From assembly GCF_014805625.2 (NCBI RefSeq), contig NW_023998493.1, positions 2,660,417 to 2,724,416 on the forward strand: a stretch of 64,000 bases of DNA. Reading direction: 5' to 3'. The notes beneath the pieces are model-generated. The model made no database searches, had not been told where the DNA came from, and saw only the letters and a list, made by a program, of their open reading frames with translations. Shown in pieces: positions 49,791 to 61,219 of this stretch. The first letter of the stretch is position 1, and each line of letters opens with the position of its first letter. Made by a program: the position numbers and the translations under genes. The DNA is from Glossina fuscipes (lineage: Eukaryota; Arthropoda; Insecta; Diptera; Glossinidae).

Positions 49791-52019
49791 GTTGATAATG
49801 GTATTCACCGTTTAGCTTCGCGTTGTAAGGTAATATTTGTAAAATGAAAAATTCTGCTCCACTTAAAGAATAACAAGCTTAGGCGAAACCAACGATCCGT
49901 TGGGAATATACTTATGTCGAGGCAGCCCGTCCAACTTTTAATTCATTGCGGACCGTTTCCATCGACTCTACAACAACAGATGACACTATCAATACTTTAT
50001 CTGCAATTTCTTCCGTTCAGGCGACATCGAGAATACTTGTAACAGGAAATTGCCTCTTCAATTAGCTTTTAACAACTTTTGAGACGGACTGATGTAAGTG
50101 TGAATGGAGAGATGGAAAAATTTATAGGAGAATAACTAATCAGGTATATGTGAGGAAAACTAATAATACTTGAATTGTTCAAAATTGAATACAAACAGAA
50201 ATTAAGAAAAATCAAGACGAACTAACGTCCGTTATGTATGCACCTTGAATAACAGCAATCATTAAAATACACTATTATTGTTCCCAGCGTTCAAGAAAAT
50301 TTTACTTTTAATTGGCGCCCTTTTCCTTAAGTTAACTTAAATTAGGTTATATAAGTTAATAACGGCTTATCTGCACGTTGAAAGTGTAAAATTAATGAAG
50401 TGAAGAATTTTTTCGAAAAGTGATCTTTTGGAGCAATAATATTTATTTTAAGAAAGCGGAAAAAATTTTTCAGTGTGTCAAAAGGCAACAATAGACGAAA
50501 GCTTAATTTTGTTTCCTTTTTAATTATTGCAGAGCAAGTTTTTCTGTTATGTGCTTTCTTGGGTATTAACAAGAAGAGAAAGCAAAAGGTTACAACAGAA
50601 TTATATGAAATGACATGCATTGTTGGTTGCAGAGTTGTTTCTAATGTAGTGTATGCATCATTAATAAAATCGGAAATAACTATTTTCAAGCCTGACATAT
50701 TAATCATGAGATTTTTTTTATTCTCACATACAGATCCTTGTTTTGCCTGTCAGTGTTGAAGCAAGCAGAAATTTTAGATGGTTGTCAAAAATCACTTTCC
50801 AAGGCAACTCGCGTGTTCAACTGCATATGGACACGCCAAATTAATTTGATATTGGCAGCTTGTGCGCCAAGCAAACGAGTGAAAAACAGCCTTGTATTCC
50901 GCCCTCAAGGCTTTCAATTTGTGCAGCGTAAAGTCCTGCTAAGTGCATTAATTTTAAACTTACGTTTGTGAATCGAAAACAATACACAAATAGTGACGTG
51001 GAGGATTCGTCTCAAACCGATTAAATTTCTTTTGCTTAAAAATGAGCAAAGCAAGGAATTTATAAATATTAAAAGACCTGGCTTCAGCTGAAAGAAAATC
51101 ACATCCTTTTTTTGTGAATCGGAAAAGAGCACATTGTTATGTTAAATTAAATTAATTTCTTACTAAATGAAACTGGAATCAATAAACAGAAAAAGTATGG
51201 TCACAGCCGCCACGAAGCTGTGCGGAAAAATACTTAATTATTCAAAATTTTTGCAGCACCATGGCCCCTACCCGTCTGTGAAACGTCAGTGGTAAACACT
51301 TTCCTAACCGAAGAAATTACGCTATCGAGTGTAAGTTTGCAGATACAAAACATATACCAGTGTGTTTATTATTATTTATGCTAACGATACATCAACTTCA
51401 GGATTCAACAACACTCCGCATAAACCAGTGAACGGTAGCCTGTCTAAGTGACACTACCCGAGTGACAATGTAGAGCTCCCACGCGGAAAGTTTACCAACA
51501 ATGAAGGTAATCAATAGCAAACCGTAGCAGCAGCAACAAAATAGACCATCATGCGTACTTTTAGAGCTGATGCCGAATATTATAAAGTTAAGTTAGTCAT
51601 TAAAAATCGAGGCGAAAGGCGGAGTGGGAGAGACTTCAAAAATACTGCGTGTCTGCAATAGCCTAATAAACCAATAATAACTTGCCAGAATGTGAATATC
51701 AATTTTAGTAAAAAATAAAGGCGACGAATTAGGCTCATCAGATAGCACTTTTATAATAGCCAGGCGTCTTCAAGCTAGGCAAATGAATAAGCTCAAGACT
51801 ACTCTCAAAAGGAGGCAGTGTTATTAACGGGTTCCATCTCAATCCACGCAAAACTGATTTTAAAAGAATGTTTGCACACATTCAATCTGGCCAACAAAGT
51901 AGCGATAGTTCGGCGACCACACTACTTAGTTCTCCAGTGTCAGTCTAACAAGTACGGTAAACAACCTCTTACAAACATAAAGGTATGACTTGTGCAGATC
52001 GTGATGTACAAGAATGAAG
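49791..52019. other. Spacer, no gene recognised
   Basis: Overlapping frames at 50342-50971 on both strands lack domain signatures. TTGGCGCCC at 50313-50321 resembles a primer-binding site but has no LTR end beside it. A perfect palindrome, TTAAGTTAACTTAA, lies at 50327-50340. 51200-51980 is somewhat GC-richer and may be a degraded element, not identified. Confidence 0.4.
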
Positions 52020-53560
52020 CAACACATTATGTTAGATAAGATTTAGTACGAAAACTAATGCAATATAGTTTATGCCTGTATAACCAACATTAGTGGGCTT
52101 ACAAACCGAGAATCGGTTATGTATATGACAAACAAGCTCTAGCAGGTTCGCCGTAGTTGTCCTACCTTTAATAAAGTCCTATTGACGAGTTGACAATATG
52201 GGCATCAATGACGACTGAAGTCTATTCGTTAAAAGAAGATCAAATAGTTTAGGTAGGGCCGCCAGTTTAGCAATTGCTCTACAGTTTTCGACATTGTTGC
52301 TAGCATCGTGCTTGTGCAAGGGAATTAAAAAAGATTCTTTCAACTGGTCACGAAAATATCCTTTTCTAATAAAATAGTGGAGTAAGAGAATAAAAGGAGT
52401 GCGTAAATTACTAGATAACCCCTTAAGACGCAAAGTAATATCCGTTTTGCACCAGACCAATGCAATAATTTCAAGGAAAAATATGAATCTATCTTGTATG
52501 GAAAACATTAGTTGCACTTAGAATTAATAAAGGCATTCCCGATTGGATTGTAACGACGTTCTCCTTTTACTAATATAAGTATTGTATCCTCTTTTACTGA
52601 AGGCATTATACTTGTTCCTTGTCCTAGAGTAATTGAGAAAATCACAAAGCGACAGTTTTCGTAATATTTTTGGAAAATTTGTTCCCTTCACTGCGAACTG
52701 CTTTTAATTCCCTGGAAAACCAAGCAGTTGGACGCTCAAGTTTTCTTAATAAAAAAGTTAACGAAAAGTTTCCTTAACAGCAACATATTTACATATCGCA
52801 TAAATATCAGACGGAGATTCCTCAGTGTAGTCCTAATTCAAATCCAAAAAAAAAATTTAACTTAACCCGCCATAAAGTGTAGTATAATTAGTTTTCCTAA
52901 AGAAAAGTCGACAGTTATTCTTCATGGTGAACCCAGAAAGTGGCCTGGAGCTCCTAGAAGAACATTTCAAGGAAATCAGGACAGTGGAATAATGTGCATG
53001 CTCCCGGAGAACAAACCGAGGAGATATTCTGAATAGATAAGTTGGTTGTATTACAAAAGTCCAAACCCCGGCATTTATTCAAAAAGTTACTAATAATATT
53101 CACTTTACACAAAAAAAGCTGAAATATAAGTTCAAAGACTTGATCATAATAACCAGAATAAAAAATGGCATCAAACAAACTGCGATCAACATTACAATAC
53201 CAGGAAATATCCGACAGATTAAAGTCACCTAATTCCAGCAGAATTCATTTCAAATGACTCTTGACAGATGAGATGGAAAAGCTTCACGTAAATATTAATA
53301 TCCGATGCAGAAGGAACTTGCGAGCGAGTTATATAAATGACCTTACCACCTAGTTAAAGCCAAACCCCTACACACTCCACACTTCACAACAACTTTTACA
53401 GACTATAAACAAAAACAAGACGGGGGAGAATTCGCCACAGCAATCAAAATACCACACGCAATTTTATGTAATCTGTCGAGCTCACACGTTTGTTTCAATT
53501 AACGTTCAGTAAATGCCATAACCTGATAATCTAAATAACGACATCCATAACTACAAACGA
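52020..53560 (-). pseudogene. Jockey-like non-LTR retrotransposon remnant B
   Basis: Read from high to low coordinates. A GILIAVANSPP stretch (about 53450-53420) matches the middle of the endonuclease domain. LGDFNLSDISWYCN follows (GDFN at 53229-53218, the catalytic GDFN box of APE-type endonucleases), in one frame with 53178-52954. Next come the linker RPTAWFSRELKAVRSEGNKF (about 52735-52680) and then, in an open frame of 112 residues (52517-52179), the reverse transcriptase fingers with KESFLIPLHKHDASNNVENCRAIAKLAALPKLF. A stop is followed by DFIKGRTTTANLLELV, the motif that aligns with FRKEKSTVANLIES of remnant A. The polymerase catalytic boxes are lost. Multiple stops and frameshifts show it is dead. 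It is related to remnant A but clearly diverged. Confidence 0.8.
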
Positions 53561-54099
53561 AAGTACCTGAGTTTGATATTAAGACGCTTAGACAATAGAC
53601 AAGGATTCATCAAGCTTATTGGAGGTACATTAACCCCTTTTCCAGTGCGATTTGTTTTAGCAGATCGATTAGGCATCAGGCTTTGACTAAACACATCTCC
53701 GGCCAAAAATTGTAATTGGAAATAAGCGAATACAAAGGTGCCAGCACTAAGACTTTAAACGGTTCGACCTCCTAATTTTTCGTAGAATTTATCCTAAATA
53801 TATTAGCATTCGTCAAATCATGGTCAGTAATTTAGCGTTTGCGATAACAATTTTATCAAACACGCGTCGCGAGACAAACAACGCTTTGAGTGCCGGAATA
53901 GCAACCAGTTTCCGTCCAGCTCGAGTTAGACGGGTCACACACATTTGGTAGACCATCTAAGCTTCGAGAACTGTCACTAACAATAACGGAACCAGCGAGT
54001 TCATCACTAGCCCTTGTGCACAGAATGGTATTGAAAACGGGTGGAATTAGTCGAAAGACACCCTTACAGTGCTTGTTAATCAAAAATTAGAGTGGATGA
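53561..54099. other. Possible further 5' part of retrotransposon B
   Basis: The minus-strand frame 53856-54083 (75 residues) and the adjoining sequence lie where ORF1 or the endonuclease start would be expected, but no motif can be identified with confidence. Confidence 0.25.
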
Positions 54100-54792
54100 A
54101 ACTATAAATATCTACACGCATATTGTATGGACGATGATGTAGTGTCTGTACAAAACAACGAAACAAAGTCGTCTTCCCAATATTGTAGTGCATCAAAATT
54201 TAATTTTTTTTATCAAAGCTTCTTTACTGCTCACAAGTAAGCTTTAATAACTGCAGTATCTGTAGTAAAAATTCCCCCGTTCGTCCCAGGACAACCTAAT
54301 ATTATAGGGAGAGAAAAATTCGATTTTTCCCTTTTTTTTAGTCTCTCTTGGGGCAAAACTGACGAAAAGAGTCGGTCCCAGCCGCACATAATATTTTTCA
54401 ACTTGTTTTTTCAAAGTCTTCGTAACGCCCAGGAGAAAGCTACAAAAACTCCATGATGCATGCTGTACCTAAACATATCAGGTTTTCGCTTGTCCATCTG
54501 TCTCCGTAACTCCGTAGTATATGTTGCAAAAATGAAGATATCGCCTTTAAATTTGCAAAAAAAAATTAAAAATTATTCTAACTCTTCAAAAAACCCGCCT
54601 ACAATGTCCAACCATCTATGAAAACCATGAATACCTTTGCTTTCCGTGGTTTTTGCTTGTTACTCCAATTGGACGACACCTACACCATATAATTTTTTGC
54701 TGTTAAATTGAAAATAGAAAAAATTCGCCGCAATATTAGAAAGCATGTAAACTTAGTTTTTTTTGCTTGTTTTTAAGATCAAAGTGATGGGT
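54100..54792 (-). repeat. Dispersed ACCCATCAC repeat, truncated copy
   Basis: It shares AGTGTCTGTACAAAA and CCAATATTGTAGTGCATC with the copies at 61220 and 7341, then AATGAAGATATCGCCTTTAAA and CCCGCCTACAATGTCC, and ends with GTGATGGGTATAAAAG at 54784-54799. The other terminus is missing. Several segments are rearranged or inserted relative to the 7341 copy, so the boundaries are approximate. Confidence 0.55.
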
Positions 54793-55201
54793 ATAAAAGA
54801 TTCAGCCACGACAGAATATAATTGTTTTACTTGTTTTTTATAATTTCTGTTCTCATATTTTTGTAAATTTAATTTTTGCTGTGCTTGACTTGAAGTAAGA
54901 CAATATCACATATATTTTTCATAGAAATTAAAATTAAATAAAATATTGGTGTCACGTTAAGGTTCATTTTTAATAATTTAAGTTGTATAAATATATCTGG
55001 AAAATAAACCAAGTAGGAAAAAACGTCGAGAACAACTGATATCTGTGTTGAAGCATGCGTAAGAGAAATGAAGACCGGCATAGGGTTTCAAGTAAGCACT
55101 TAACACGTTTCCAAACGATGTGTGTGAAATGTTAAGTAATTGAGTTTTATTTTCAACCGTACATGCATACACGCACATATAGGTGTACATATAAATATGC
55201 G
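54793..55201. other. AT-rich spacer
   Basis: Contains GATTCAGCCACGACAGAATA (54800-54819), the conserved outer flank of the preceding repeat, and otherwise nothing recognisable. Confidence 0.4.

Positions 55202-55243
<42 letters not shown>
55202..55243. repeat. (TA)n microsatellite
   Basis: About 42 bases of alternating T and A, interrupted once near its left end. Confidence 0.9.
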
Positions 55244-55246
<3 letters not shown>

Positions 55247-55463
55247 ATGTAACTTCTAAAAAATAGTACTTTAGATTTCAACAAGAAAAATTAAATTGTT
55301 CTTACTTTTTGCTCACAATATTATATAAATTTTGAAAAATCGTAAAAAAGTATATTGTTCACGCTTCTGTAATGTGCAGACGTAACAAAGCCACTATTAA
55401 ATATCTTGGATATGCAAATAAACAAATAAGAAAATTATATTCGGTCGAGGACGAATCCTTGGT

Positions 55464-55858
55464 ACCCATCACTGTTATCCTAAAAGGGACAAAAAAGTGC
55501 AAAAGAATCATATTTTGGACTTAATAGTATGAAGTGAGTGAGGCTGATATTTTTTATTTTCGCAATAAAAGTTTTTGTAACATAAGTGTGTGGGCATTTT
55601 GTAACCGCGTCCTTGAAAAAGGTTAGATCACATCCAAATTCCTTTGGAAATTTTCGCTAATGAGATAATGGTTACCAGAAATAATACGCAGCTGCGCAGA
55701 CGGACAGATGAACAGACGGACACACGGACTTGCTTAATTCGATTTAGAATTTAATGCTGATCAAGAAAATATATACTGTGTGTGATTTCTGATGCTCCCG
55801 TCCGGGCGTTGCAACCGTTTGATCAAAATGAATACACCCCGCATCCTTTGTGATGGGT
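55464..55858 (+). repeat. Dispersed ACCCATCAC repeat, short complete copy
   Basis: Complete copy with inverted ends ACCCATCAC (55464-55472) and GTGATGGGT (55850-55858). It is 395 bp and shares block order with 35726-36092: a CAATAAAAGTTTTT block, a GTAACCGCGTCC block, a GACGGAC-rich block near 55700-55730, TTCGATTTAGAATTTAATGC and GATCAAAATGAATACACCCC. Non-coding. Confidence 0.75.
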
Positions 55859-56348
55859 GTAAACAAGAACGGCTGCGCTCACTTCTAAAATTTTTCGCAG
55901 GAACAAAGCATTGAGAAATAAAAAGGACTTGTTTCATTTTATTTTTTTTTTATGCAAAAATTAATATTGCTTCCCTTTCCTTAATAATAAAATTCCGTTC
56001 CCCTGAGTGTCTATGTGCCATGTATTGCCGACACGTCCCCCCTAAAATTACATATTGATTTCCAATTTAGTAGAAACATTGAAATAGCTCGGCGGAAATA
56101 GGTGTCGAAAATGAGCCAGTTCGAAAAAATACGCGCTGACACTAAACCATAAATTGAACACATCTTTGTTTCGCTAAGCAAAAATTTTTGCGTCTTTGCT
56201 TATTACTCCCAAATACAGAATAGTGAAATTTTCTAAATTTATCTCTCCTGCTGCGCTTGTTGAAAAATGGCCATCTCCACGCACATTCATAAGTGATCAA
56301 ATTTTACTTTTTTAATATTTTCTACTTGCACACGATAAACAAGACATA
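55859..56348. other. AT-rich spacer
   Basis: Nothing recognised apart from a short ATTTAGTAGAAACATTGAAA block near 56066 that resembles the interior of the ACCCATCAC repeats. Confidence 0.4.
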
Positions 56349-57427
56349 CTATTGAAAGCTATTCTGCACATCCTTCACATAAAGATGAATTGTCTGTCTA
56401 AAAATTCCGACTTGGAGTGCGTATTTTTCTACAAATTTGTGCCATCTTGCTGGCAGCACGGCGATATCATATCGAAATAACAATACTGGTTTGGCAGCTA
56501 TCCACTCATAGCCCCATTTTTGCGCTTCTGCAGCTTTGCAAAACCGTGTGTCAGTCAAGCCATGCTGCATTGATCTGAACAAGTGGTAATTAGAAGGCGC
56601 CTTGTGAGTAAGTTGGGGCGGGGGAACTTTTCAATCGGGCTGCAACAGTGCATCCTTAGTAGCTATTGCACTATGTGGCCGAACGTTGTCATGCAAGAGG
56701 ATGACTTTGCGTCTATGAACTGCTATTGCTGATCTCTTCTGCAACAATACATTGTTCAATTTGTTCAGTTGACGTCGGCACATCTGAAATAACAGTTTCA
56801 TTCGGTTTTTGTGACTCGTAATAAACTGCACCTTGTTGATCCCACCATATGCACAGCACAACTTTATGGTCATAAATATTTTGCTTCGGTGTCGATGTGT
56901 ACGGTTCTCTTGGAATAACCAAAGACTTTTTGCACTTGAGATTGTCGTAGCGGATCCACATTTCGTCGCCAGTCCCAATACGCTAGAAAACTTTTCTCTT
57001 TTCGCCTGGAAAGCAACGATACCGCGATGTTGAAACGGTTCGGAATGGTATTTTTAGTCAATTCGTATGCAAGTCATGTAAACGTCTACAAATAGTTGAT
57101 TCATCAAATGCTGAGCCATGCGAAAGTTGTTTGACAGTTTAATATGGGTGTTTTTTCAATAAGTCTTGCAGTTCATTGCCATAAAAATTTTGGTTTCTCC
57201 TTACCCTTTTTTTCATTAGCAACAAAACTCACGTTTTTGAACGGTTGGAACCAAAGTCGACAGTCGGGAACAAAATCACCTTAAGCTTCTAAAACCCTTG
57301 GATGGGTTTCGGCAGCAGATTTCGTCAAATCAAACAGGATATGTAATGAACGTCGAAAATGCAACTTTGAGCGATCTAAGATTAGTGTCTGTGTCAATAA
57401 TTCTAAACGAATAACTGTTATTTTGTG
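56349..57427 (-). pseudogene. Mariner transposase pseudogene (copy 2)
   Basis: A dead DD34D transposase of the same family as copy 1; homology includes the leader (to 57427). On the minus strand: a decayed N-terminus (57370-57180), the second DNA-binding half with FNIAVSLLSRRKEKSFLAYW, then TGDEMWIRYDN with the first catalytic Asp at 56967-56965. The next block is NIYDHKVVLCIWWDQQGAVY. After a frameshift, VILLHDNVRPHSA keeps the second Asp (56690-56688). A stop follows, and then APSNYHLFRSMQHGLTDTRF, where the third catalytic Asp is Asn (56591-56589) and the spacing is 32 rather than 34 residues. The C-terminal EWIAAKP and LPARWHKFVEKYA are recognisable. Loss of the third Asp alone would abolish activity. 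Confidence 0.88.
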
Positions 57428-58345
57428 TAGAGAAAGGTCAAAAAGATCGAATTTACATTGATGCTTCGCATCACTTTATCATTTTTGTCAATAGATGTCT
57501 CGGGTCAAAATACATGTAAGCATCTATTAGCTTCGAAGGTGTACACATTTTTGAATGCATATAATATGTCCCATCTGTGCGATTTTCTTAAATTATTAGA
57601 TTTTAAAATAAAACCAACATGCGTTTAGATATGGAAGCTTTTTGTCAGTTATGTTTCCGGATGTATTAGATGTACTTTACATTCTACTAAGCGAGGTTGA
57701 AGTTCAAGGAAATTTTTATTCTCTCAATTTTTTTACTTTTCGTCTTTGGTTATATGAAATAATACAGTTTCCCTTTTCACATACTTTGCAATACAGTTTT
57801 ATTTGTTCTGTTCTTTTTTTTTTTTACATGTGCATGCCTTTCGCGACATTGCTTTACATATACGTTGTGCGCTGTATACGATAAAGTTGATAAGTATATC
57901 AAGTGTAAAATTGAAAAAAAACGAATTGTGCTAGTAGTGGCATCCATCTATTGGATTCAAATTGTATTTCGAATTCCATATGTATATGTAGGCAAAAGAA
58001 ATTTGATTTTGATGGAAAGAACTTTATCGTATTTGTATGATTGGATACAATAACATTTTGACATTTTGATAATGAATTTTTAAATGAAAGAATAGTTAAA
58101 ATAATAAAATACACTTTCAAATGTTTCCACTAAGGGAGCAGTAAGTTAAGATATTAGATATGGATGAATTTATAAACGACTTAATAATTCTAAAATCCCA
58201 ACCTGTTTTTATAAAACTAAGTTCTAACAAGTTCCTATACAGGAGGTTTTCTTAAGTTATACTCATAGTCGATCTAAAATCTCAAATAACTAACTATCCT
58301 ACAAGTTGTTAGGCTAGAATTAAGCAAATTCTAAAAATATATTAT
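57428..58345. other. AT-rich spacer; mariner end not identified
   Basis: The terminal inverted repeat of mariner copy 2 should lie within about 100-200 bp of 57427 but could not be recognised. The rest is featureless. Confidence 0.4.
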
Positions 58346-58841
58346 TGTTACGAAAATCCCAAACCCAGTCAATTCCAGCTAAGTGATTTTCCCTAAAAAT
58401 AAATTCCCTAACGAAGGAAAAACCAAATGCACATTCGTAGGCACGTCATGCAGCTGCAGACCGATGAAAATGCAGACAACTAAAAACCAAGTGCACATTC
58501 GTCGGCGCGTCATGCAGCGGCAGACCGATGGAAACGATTAACGGGAAAAGCAGACAGAGATTGAATATAAAAACTATGAATATGGGTATAGTAACATGCT
58601 TGTAAATATGTATATAATTAAAATATTTGTGGAAGGGAGAGTTATTCGAGTAAGAACATTTGAGTTGAGCCACGAGAGTACGGCCAAAATAAATTGTCAA
58701 TAATTCTACATTTAAGGAATATAATTGTAAATAAATAATCCTACTGTTAAGGAATGTAATTAATTGTAAATAAAAGAACTTTGAAGTGTATTTCTCTTGA
58801 ACAAAATATCCACGGTCCAGTGATACGAACTGTATCTTACA
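58346..58841 (+). mobile_element. Putative solo LTR
   Basis: The segment begins TGTTACG and ends TCTTACA, so its termini are TG...CA with a weak inverted match (TGTTAC against TGTAAG). Inside are GAATATAAAAAC (58562-58573, TATA-like) and, in the last 160 bp, repeated AATAAA-type signals, the usual order in an LTR. It also contains a direct duplication of 64 bp (58420 and 58484). No flanking target duplication, primer-binding site or polypurine tract was found, so the assignment is tentative. Confidence 0.4.
58420..58537. repeat. Two tandem copies of a 64-bp unit
   Basis: AAACCAAATGCACATTCGT at 58420 recurs as AAACCAAGTGCACATTCGT at 58484, and the match continues through CACGTCATGCAGCTGCAGAC against CGCGTCATGCAGCGGCAGAC and GACCGATG. 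The second copy ends about 10 bp short. The core is much GC-richer than the flanks. Confidence 0.85.
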
Positions 58842-59230
58842 AAAGGAAATTTTATAATATTATTAAATTAAAGCAATTCTTAAGGAGCAAGTACATCGTG
58901 ACATCGATTTTACCTAAAGGGCACCTACACGCACACCTAATATAAAACAAATATTCTTTTGTCTAGTGAACTAAAGGATGCAAAATAAATATTGTGTCAG
59001 TCACTTTTATGTGACTATTACTAAATGTTCCAGACGTTTAGAGAATGTCGTATTACAAATAAAAATATTAAGGGAACCTATGGATATTACGTCTGTATTA
59101 GCTATAATTTCAAACTACTTTCTCATCATTCTAATGATTTGCTAACGCATACATGTTGGGTTCAACACGCACATTAGTCGCGTTCCATAGAATGTTCCCG
59201 TACCATTACTGTTCTACTTTTTTCATGGAC
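58842..59230. other. AT-rich spacer
   Basis: Nothing recognised. Confidence 0.5.
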
Positions 59231-59310
59231 CATGGAGAGTTTTATTATCACATGGAGAGTTTTATTATCACATGGAGAGTTTTATTATCACATGGAGAGT
59301 TTTATTATCA
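59231..59310. repeat. Perfect 4 x 20-bp tandem repeat
   Basis: CATGGAGAGTTTTATTATCA occurs four times in a row without a mismatch (59231, 59251, 59271, 59291). Identity of all four copies points to recent expansion. Because 20 is not a multiple of 3, the open frame that crosses it changes phase with each unit and is not a gene. Confidence 0.97.
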
Positions 59311-60029
59311 CACTTTGGTTTCAGAATAAGCCATTCGATGCAAAGACGCATTTGATGGTAAACGCTAGCACAACGCATGATAATTGGACAATAGCAGTTA
59401 TTATTAATGTATGTACTATTTCTTGGTTAATTGTTAGATTTCAAAGCTTAAGATCGTAACAGATTGAAGGCTTATACCCATCGTTCGCAAAAAAGTCAAA
59501 CAATATTTCTGAAATTATCATTGTTTACAACAAAATGTACACTAACTGATGTTCCGCAATCGTCTTAATAGCCGATGCATTAAAATACCGACGTAGACAA
59601 CTATGTAGAAAATTTTACCTGAAGATTTAATAAGGAAATCCGAATCGAATTTTTTATACTTCTATTTATGGGAAATCCGAAAAGGGCTTCTTGAAAAACA
59701 TCAAAGTGATTTTGTCGCTTATATTTACTACAGCGGCTGCAGTACGACACGTCTCATTAAGGGAGAAGTAAGCCGCAAATTAAAGTAAATGAAGAAGATG
59801 AAAGAACAATTATGGCAAGATAAAAAGTTTTGCTTACCGTTTAAATGACTGTTTGGAGATAAGCAATTTTCCTGAATAAACGAAACCATTTTTTGTTTTC
59901 AGCTTTTTCGTCAGCCAATCTACTCTTGGAAAAATTACTTAACGGTATAATGTTCAGTCCCCTTTCTTACGCCCCACTGTAAGACCAGGTTATATTCATT
60001 TCCATAATATATCGGTTATATTTTTCCAT
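59311..60029. other. AT-rich spacer
   Basis: No recognised feature. Confidence 0.5.
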
Positions 60030-60330
60030 AATGTATGTAACACCCAAAAGGAAAGTTCAGAGACGCTGAAGTTTTGAGTTTATTTAGCCATGTGCGTCCG
60101 CCTGTGTGTTTGTGTCGTGCTTGTTGTTTGCACTCTCCTAATCGCAAGAATGAAGATATCGTATTTAAATTTGGTAGAAACATTGGAAGTTTCTGCACGC
60201 AGGTAGACATTGAAAATGGCCAAAATCGTGGAACACTGAACGCAACTCTGTTTTTTTTTAACAAAAATTTTTGTATTTTTGCTCGTTCCTCAAAAATTAT
60301 AAAAGTTAAAAGGCTGAAATTTTCCACCTT
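60030..60330 (-). repeat. Dispersed ACCCATCAC repeat, internal fragment
   Basis: Shares AATGAAGATATCGTATTTAAA, TTGGTAGAAACATTGGAAGT and a GCACGCAGGTAGACATTGAAA block with the middle of the 7341 copy (there AACAGTGGAAGTTCTGGCATG and a TTGAAAATGAGCC block). The termini are missing. The two opposite frames here (104 and 103 residues) are by-products of this repeat. Confidence 0.6.
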
Positions 60331-60935
60331 TACGAAGCGCTCTACTTCTTACGTGCAGAAATGGAAACCCATGCCAACACAATCTTAGAAGTGATACATT
60401 TAATTTTTTTCACATTTTTGAGTTTTAATGCTTATTTACTATGATGCCAACAATACAGAATGTTTAAAAGTATTTTGTAAACTTTTTAAATGAAGATATA
60501 TTATCTGCTTTAAAACGGGTTAATTTTAAAATGAGAATGAGCCACACCGCGATTAATTTTTTCTTAATAATACCACCTATGAGTGTATCAAAAAAAAAAA
60601 AAAAAAAATTGGAGAATAGCATGCGAAAAGCATAGTGGCGGGTATGCGAGATTCGTCCCACGCCGAATATATTTTTCTTACTTGTTTTATATATTCTTCT
60701 TGTTTTCATATAATAACAGGAAATATTTCATTGACGATTTTAATTTATTTTCTTCTTAAAGACGCTTTTTTTCTTTTCATTTGCATTCATCTCTTCTTGA
60801 TGAGGTATTACTTTTCGGTTTTGTTACTTTACATTACTTTATGGTAAACGATTTTATTTTTCCTTTCCTTGCTTCATCTTTGATGGCTTTCGCATCAGTT
60901 ATCAAACAGTTGAAATGTTTTTGTTTTAATTGCAG
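60331..60935. other. Spacer, pyrimidine-rich on the plus strand
   Basis: An A-run of about 18 lies at 60590-60608. GCGAGATTCGTCCCACGCCG (60647-60666) resembles the outer flank of ACCCATCAC repeats. 60690-60930 is strongly T/C-rich, as in the 3' part of an intron. Confidence 0.4.
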
Positions 60936-61062
60936 TTCGCTGGATAAAGTATTTAACAGACATGTCAAAGCATTTTTCAGTAACCGCACACATGAAGAGT
61001 ACCGTTGCATCCTATTAGATACGAAAAATATTTTTCAAAGAGTTCAAGAGATTTACAAGTAA
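60936..61062 (+). CDS. Possible 3'-terminal exon of an unidentified gene
   Basis: A good splice acceptor, TTTTTGTTTTAATTGCAG (to 60935), at the end of a long T/C-rich tract is followed by 127 nt: one base completing a codon, then 41 codons to a TAA. The peptide (for example RHVKAFFSNRTHEEYRCILL and NIFQRVQEIYK) has a balanced, charged composition unlike the chance frames around it, and a helix-like C-terminal end. No family can be named with confidence. No matching upstream donor exon was found in the window. A chance frame after a chance acceptor cannot be excluded. Confidence 0.25.
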
Positions 61063-61219
61063 CAAAGATGACAGACAAAGATCAGATATTTAATTCAATG
61101 TTTAAATAAAAAAATTGAAATTCCGTTCAATACAAGAAAGAGATTAAAATGTGCCCGTCCCTTTAACATCCCTCTGAAGGTAAATCACATTAATTTAAAC
61201 CGTTACTTTCCTCTTTTTC
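61063..61219. other. AT-rich spacer
   Basis: Nothing recognised; AATAAA occurs at about 61105, close enough to act as a poly(A) signal if the preceding exon is real. Confidence 0.3.

Noticed and set aside
50313..50321. TTGGCGCCC as a retroviral primer-binding site
   Set aside because: There is no LTR end (CA) directly before it and no second LTR nearby; a short GC motif by chance is more likely.
50521..50759. Acceptor-like TTTTTAATTATTGCAG followed by an open frame
   Set aside because: The frame is also open upstream of the acceptor, residues are hydrophobic and irregular, and no donor or partner exon is evident.
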